Position numbers and translations under genes: made by a program
Part shown: one piece after another, positions 14,963-15,918 of the stretch
How positions within the stretch are numbered: position 1 is the stretch's first letter
How the letters are laid out: every line of letters starts with the position of its first letter
From: REDI01 sp038123735
Lineage (GTDB): Bacteria; Myxococcota_A; UBA796; GCA-2862545
Reading direction: 5' to 3'
DNA: 15,918 bases
Assembly: GCA_038123735.1 (NCBI GenBank)
Contig: JAYPAP010000083.1
Coordinates: 1-15,918 of the forward strand
Notes under the pieces: model-generated
Databases searched by the model: none
Told to the model about the DNA's origin: nothing
Seen by the model: the letters and a program-made list of their open reading frames with translations, nothing else

Positions 14963-14992
14963 CGCCCCCCCGAGTAGAACGAAGAGGACCAT

Positions 14993-15918
14993 ATGCCACG
15001 CATCTACGACGTTATCGGCCGACAAATCCTTGATTCTCGCGGTAATCCAACCGTCGAAGTCGAAATCCGCACGGAGTCCGGACACTTTGGCCGCGCCGCA
15101 GTCCCGAGCGGTGCCAGCACCGGTGAACACGAAGCGGTAGAGCTGAGAGACAATGATAAGTCCCGCTGGCTGGGCAAGGGTGTAGAGACGGCGGTACAAC
15201 ACATCAATGGCGAGATCGCCGATCACCTCATCGGACTGGACTGTCGCGACCAAGAAGGAATCGACCAACAACTCATCGACCTCGACGGCACCCCGAACAA
15301 GGGACGTCTGGGGGCAAACGCGATCCTCGGCGCCTCCCTGGCTTGTGCGAAAGCTGCCGCAGAAGCAACGAACCAGACGCTTTTCCGCTACGTCGGCGGA
15401 ACGAACGCGCGCATCTTACCCGTGCCGATGCTCAACATCCTCAACGGCGGCGCCCACGCGGATAACAACGTTGATATCCAGGAATTTATGATCCTCCCGG
15501 TGGGTGCGGCTACCTTCTCGGAAGGCCTGCGCTGCGGCACAGAGATCTACCATCATCTCAAGAAAGTTCTTCAGAGCAGAAAACTTGTGACCGCCGTCGG
15601 CGCCGAAGGTGGATTCGCGCCGGACCTGCCGAACAACGCCGCTGCCCTCGACCTGATCATGGAAGCGATCGAGAAGGCTGGGTACGCGCCTGGAGACGAT
15701 GTAGTCCTGGCGCTAGACGTCGCAGCGAGCGAGTTCTATCGCGACGGCAAATACCATCTCCAAGGCGAAGGCTCCGGGGGCGTCGCATGGTCCGCGGAAG
15801 AGCTGAGTGCCTTCTATCAAGATTTATCCCACAAATATCCCCTGGTCTCCATCGAAGACGGTCTGGCTGAAGACGATTGGGATGGGTGGGCTCACCTCAC
15901 CGCTACGCTCGGCGAACG
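14993..15918 (+). CDS. eno: Enolase (3' end missing)
   Basis: Converts 2-phosphoglycerate to phosphoenolpyruvate in glycolysis. The first 308 of an expected ~430 residues are present; the frame is open to the window edge. Landmarks: the N-terminal signature ILDSRGNPTVEVE (12-24), the mobile loop SGASTGEHEA (39-48), His155 and Glu164 in NGGAHADNNVDIQEF, Glu205 in GAEGGFAPD, the Mg ligand Asp242 in ALDVAASEF, and Glu288 in SIEDGLAEDDWDGW. The catalytic Lys residues lie beyond the window. The ATG at 14993 follows an AGAGGA site five bases upstream. It is divergent from the TPR lipoprotein gene, with a 7-bp dyad between them. Confidence 0.98.
   Translation, partial: MPRIYDVIGRQILDSRGNPTVEVEIRTESGHFGRAAVPSGASTGEHEAVELRDNDKSRWLGKGVETAVQHINGEIADHLIGLDCRDQEGIDQQLIDLDGTPNKGRLGANAILGASLACAKAAAEATNQTLFRYVGGTNARILPVPMLNILNGGAHADNNVDIQEFMILPVGAATFSEGLRCGTEIYHHLKKVLQSRKLVTAVGAEGGFAPDLPNNAAALDLIMEAIEKAGYAPGDDVVLALDVAASEFYRDGKYHLQGEGSGGVAWSAEELSAFYQDLSHKYPLVSIEDGLAEDDWDGWAHLTATLGE

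Overview
The window looks like chromosomal DNA from a myxobacterial or related deltaproteobacterial lineage (Myxococcota or a neighbour). The reasons are: GC-rich coding with a C/G bias at third positions; two secreted proteins with MopE-type Asp/Cys metal-binding repeats; a giant surface protein ending in a Cys, membrane helix and Arg-cluster tail like MYXO-CTERM sorting signals; and many large lipoproteins of unknown function. Assignment to a named taxon is inference. Fourteen protein genes fill almost all of the window. No RNA gene, insertion sequence, phage gene, CRISPR array or stretch over 300 bases without a gene was found.

Layout. (1) 2-835: 3' part of a single-chain glycyl-tRNA synthetase, facing a small lipoprotein gene (842-1555, minus). 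(2) 1607-3856, plus: a three-gene set of an SRPBCC/START-like protein, BtaA and BtaB. BtaA and BtaB together make the phosphorus-free betaine lipid diacylglyceryl-trimethylhomoserine (DGTS). (3) 3857-7219, minus: a ~1120-residue secreted parallel beta-helix protein with chlamydial Pmp-like GGA(I/L/V) and FxxN repeats, then MopE-like and thrombospondin-type-3-like Ca-binding repeats, then a C-terminal surface-sorting tail. Its signal region is encoded across two long G-tracts. (4) 7311-8441, plus: an extended SDR reductase of the thioester-reductase/fatty-acyl-reductase type. (5) 8444-10494, minus: asnS followed by a lipoprotein with a MopE motif. (6) 10556-11715, plus: two overlapping uncharacterised genes, the second exported and probably TTG-started. 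(7) 11717-14898, minus: an 794-residue TPR lipoprotein followed by a DUF547 protein. (8) 14993-end, plus: 5' part of enolase.

How the genes relate. Housekeeping genes (glyQS, asnS, eno) are interleaved with envelope genes. The lipid genes (SRPBCC-btaA-btaB) form the clearest pathway. The lipoproteins, beta-helix protein and DUF547 protein all act at or beyond the inner membrane. All four convergent junctions have only 0-6 bp between stop codons and show no visible intrinsic terminators. The divergent gaps (about 50-95 bp) hold the likely promoters and two small perfect dyads.

The most notable items are the betaine-lipid operon with a lipid-binding-type third gene, the Pmp-like/MopE/MYXO-CTERM mosaic surface protein, and the G-tract plus hairpin at that protein's start. 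None was recognised as an entirely new defence or mobile system.
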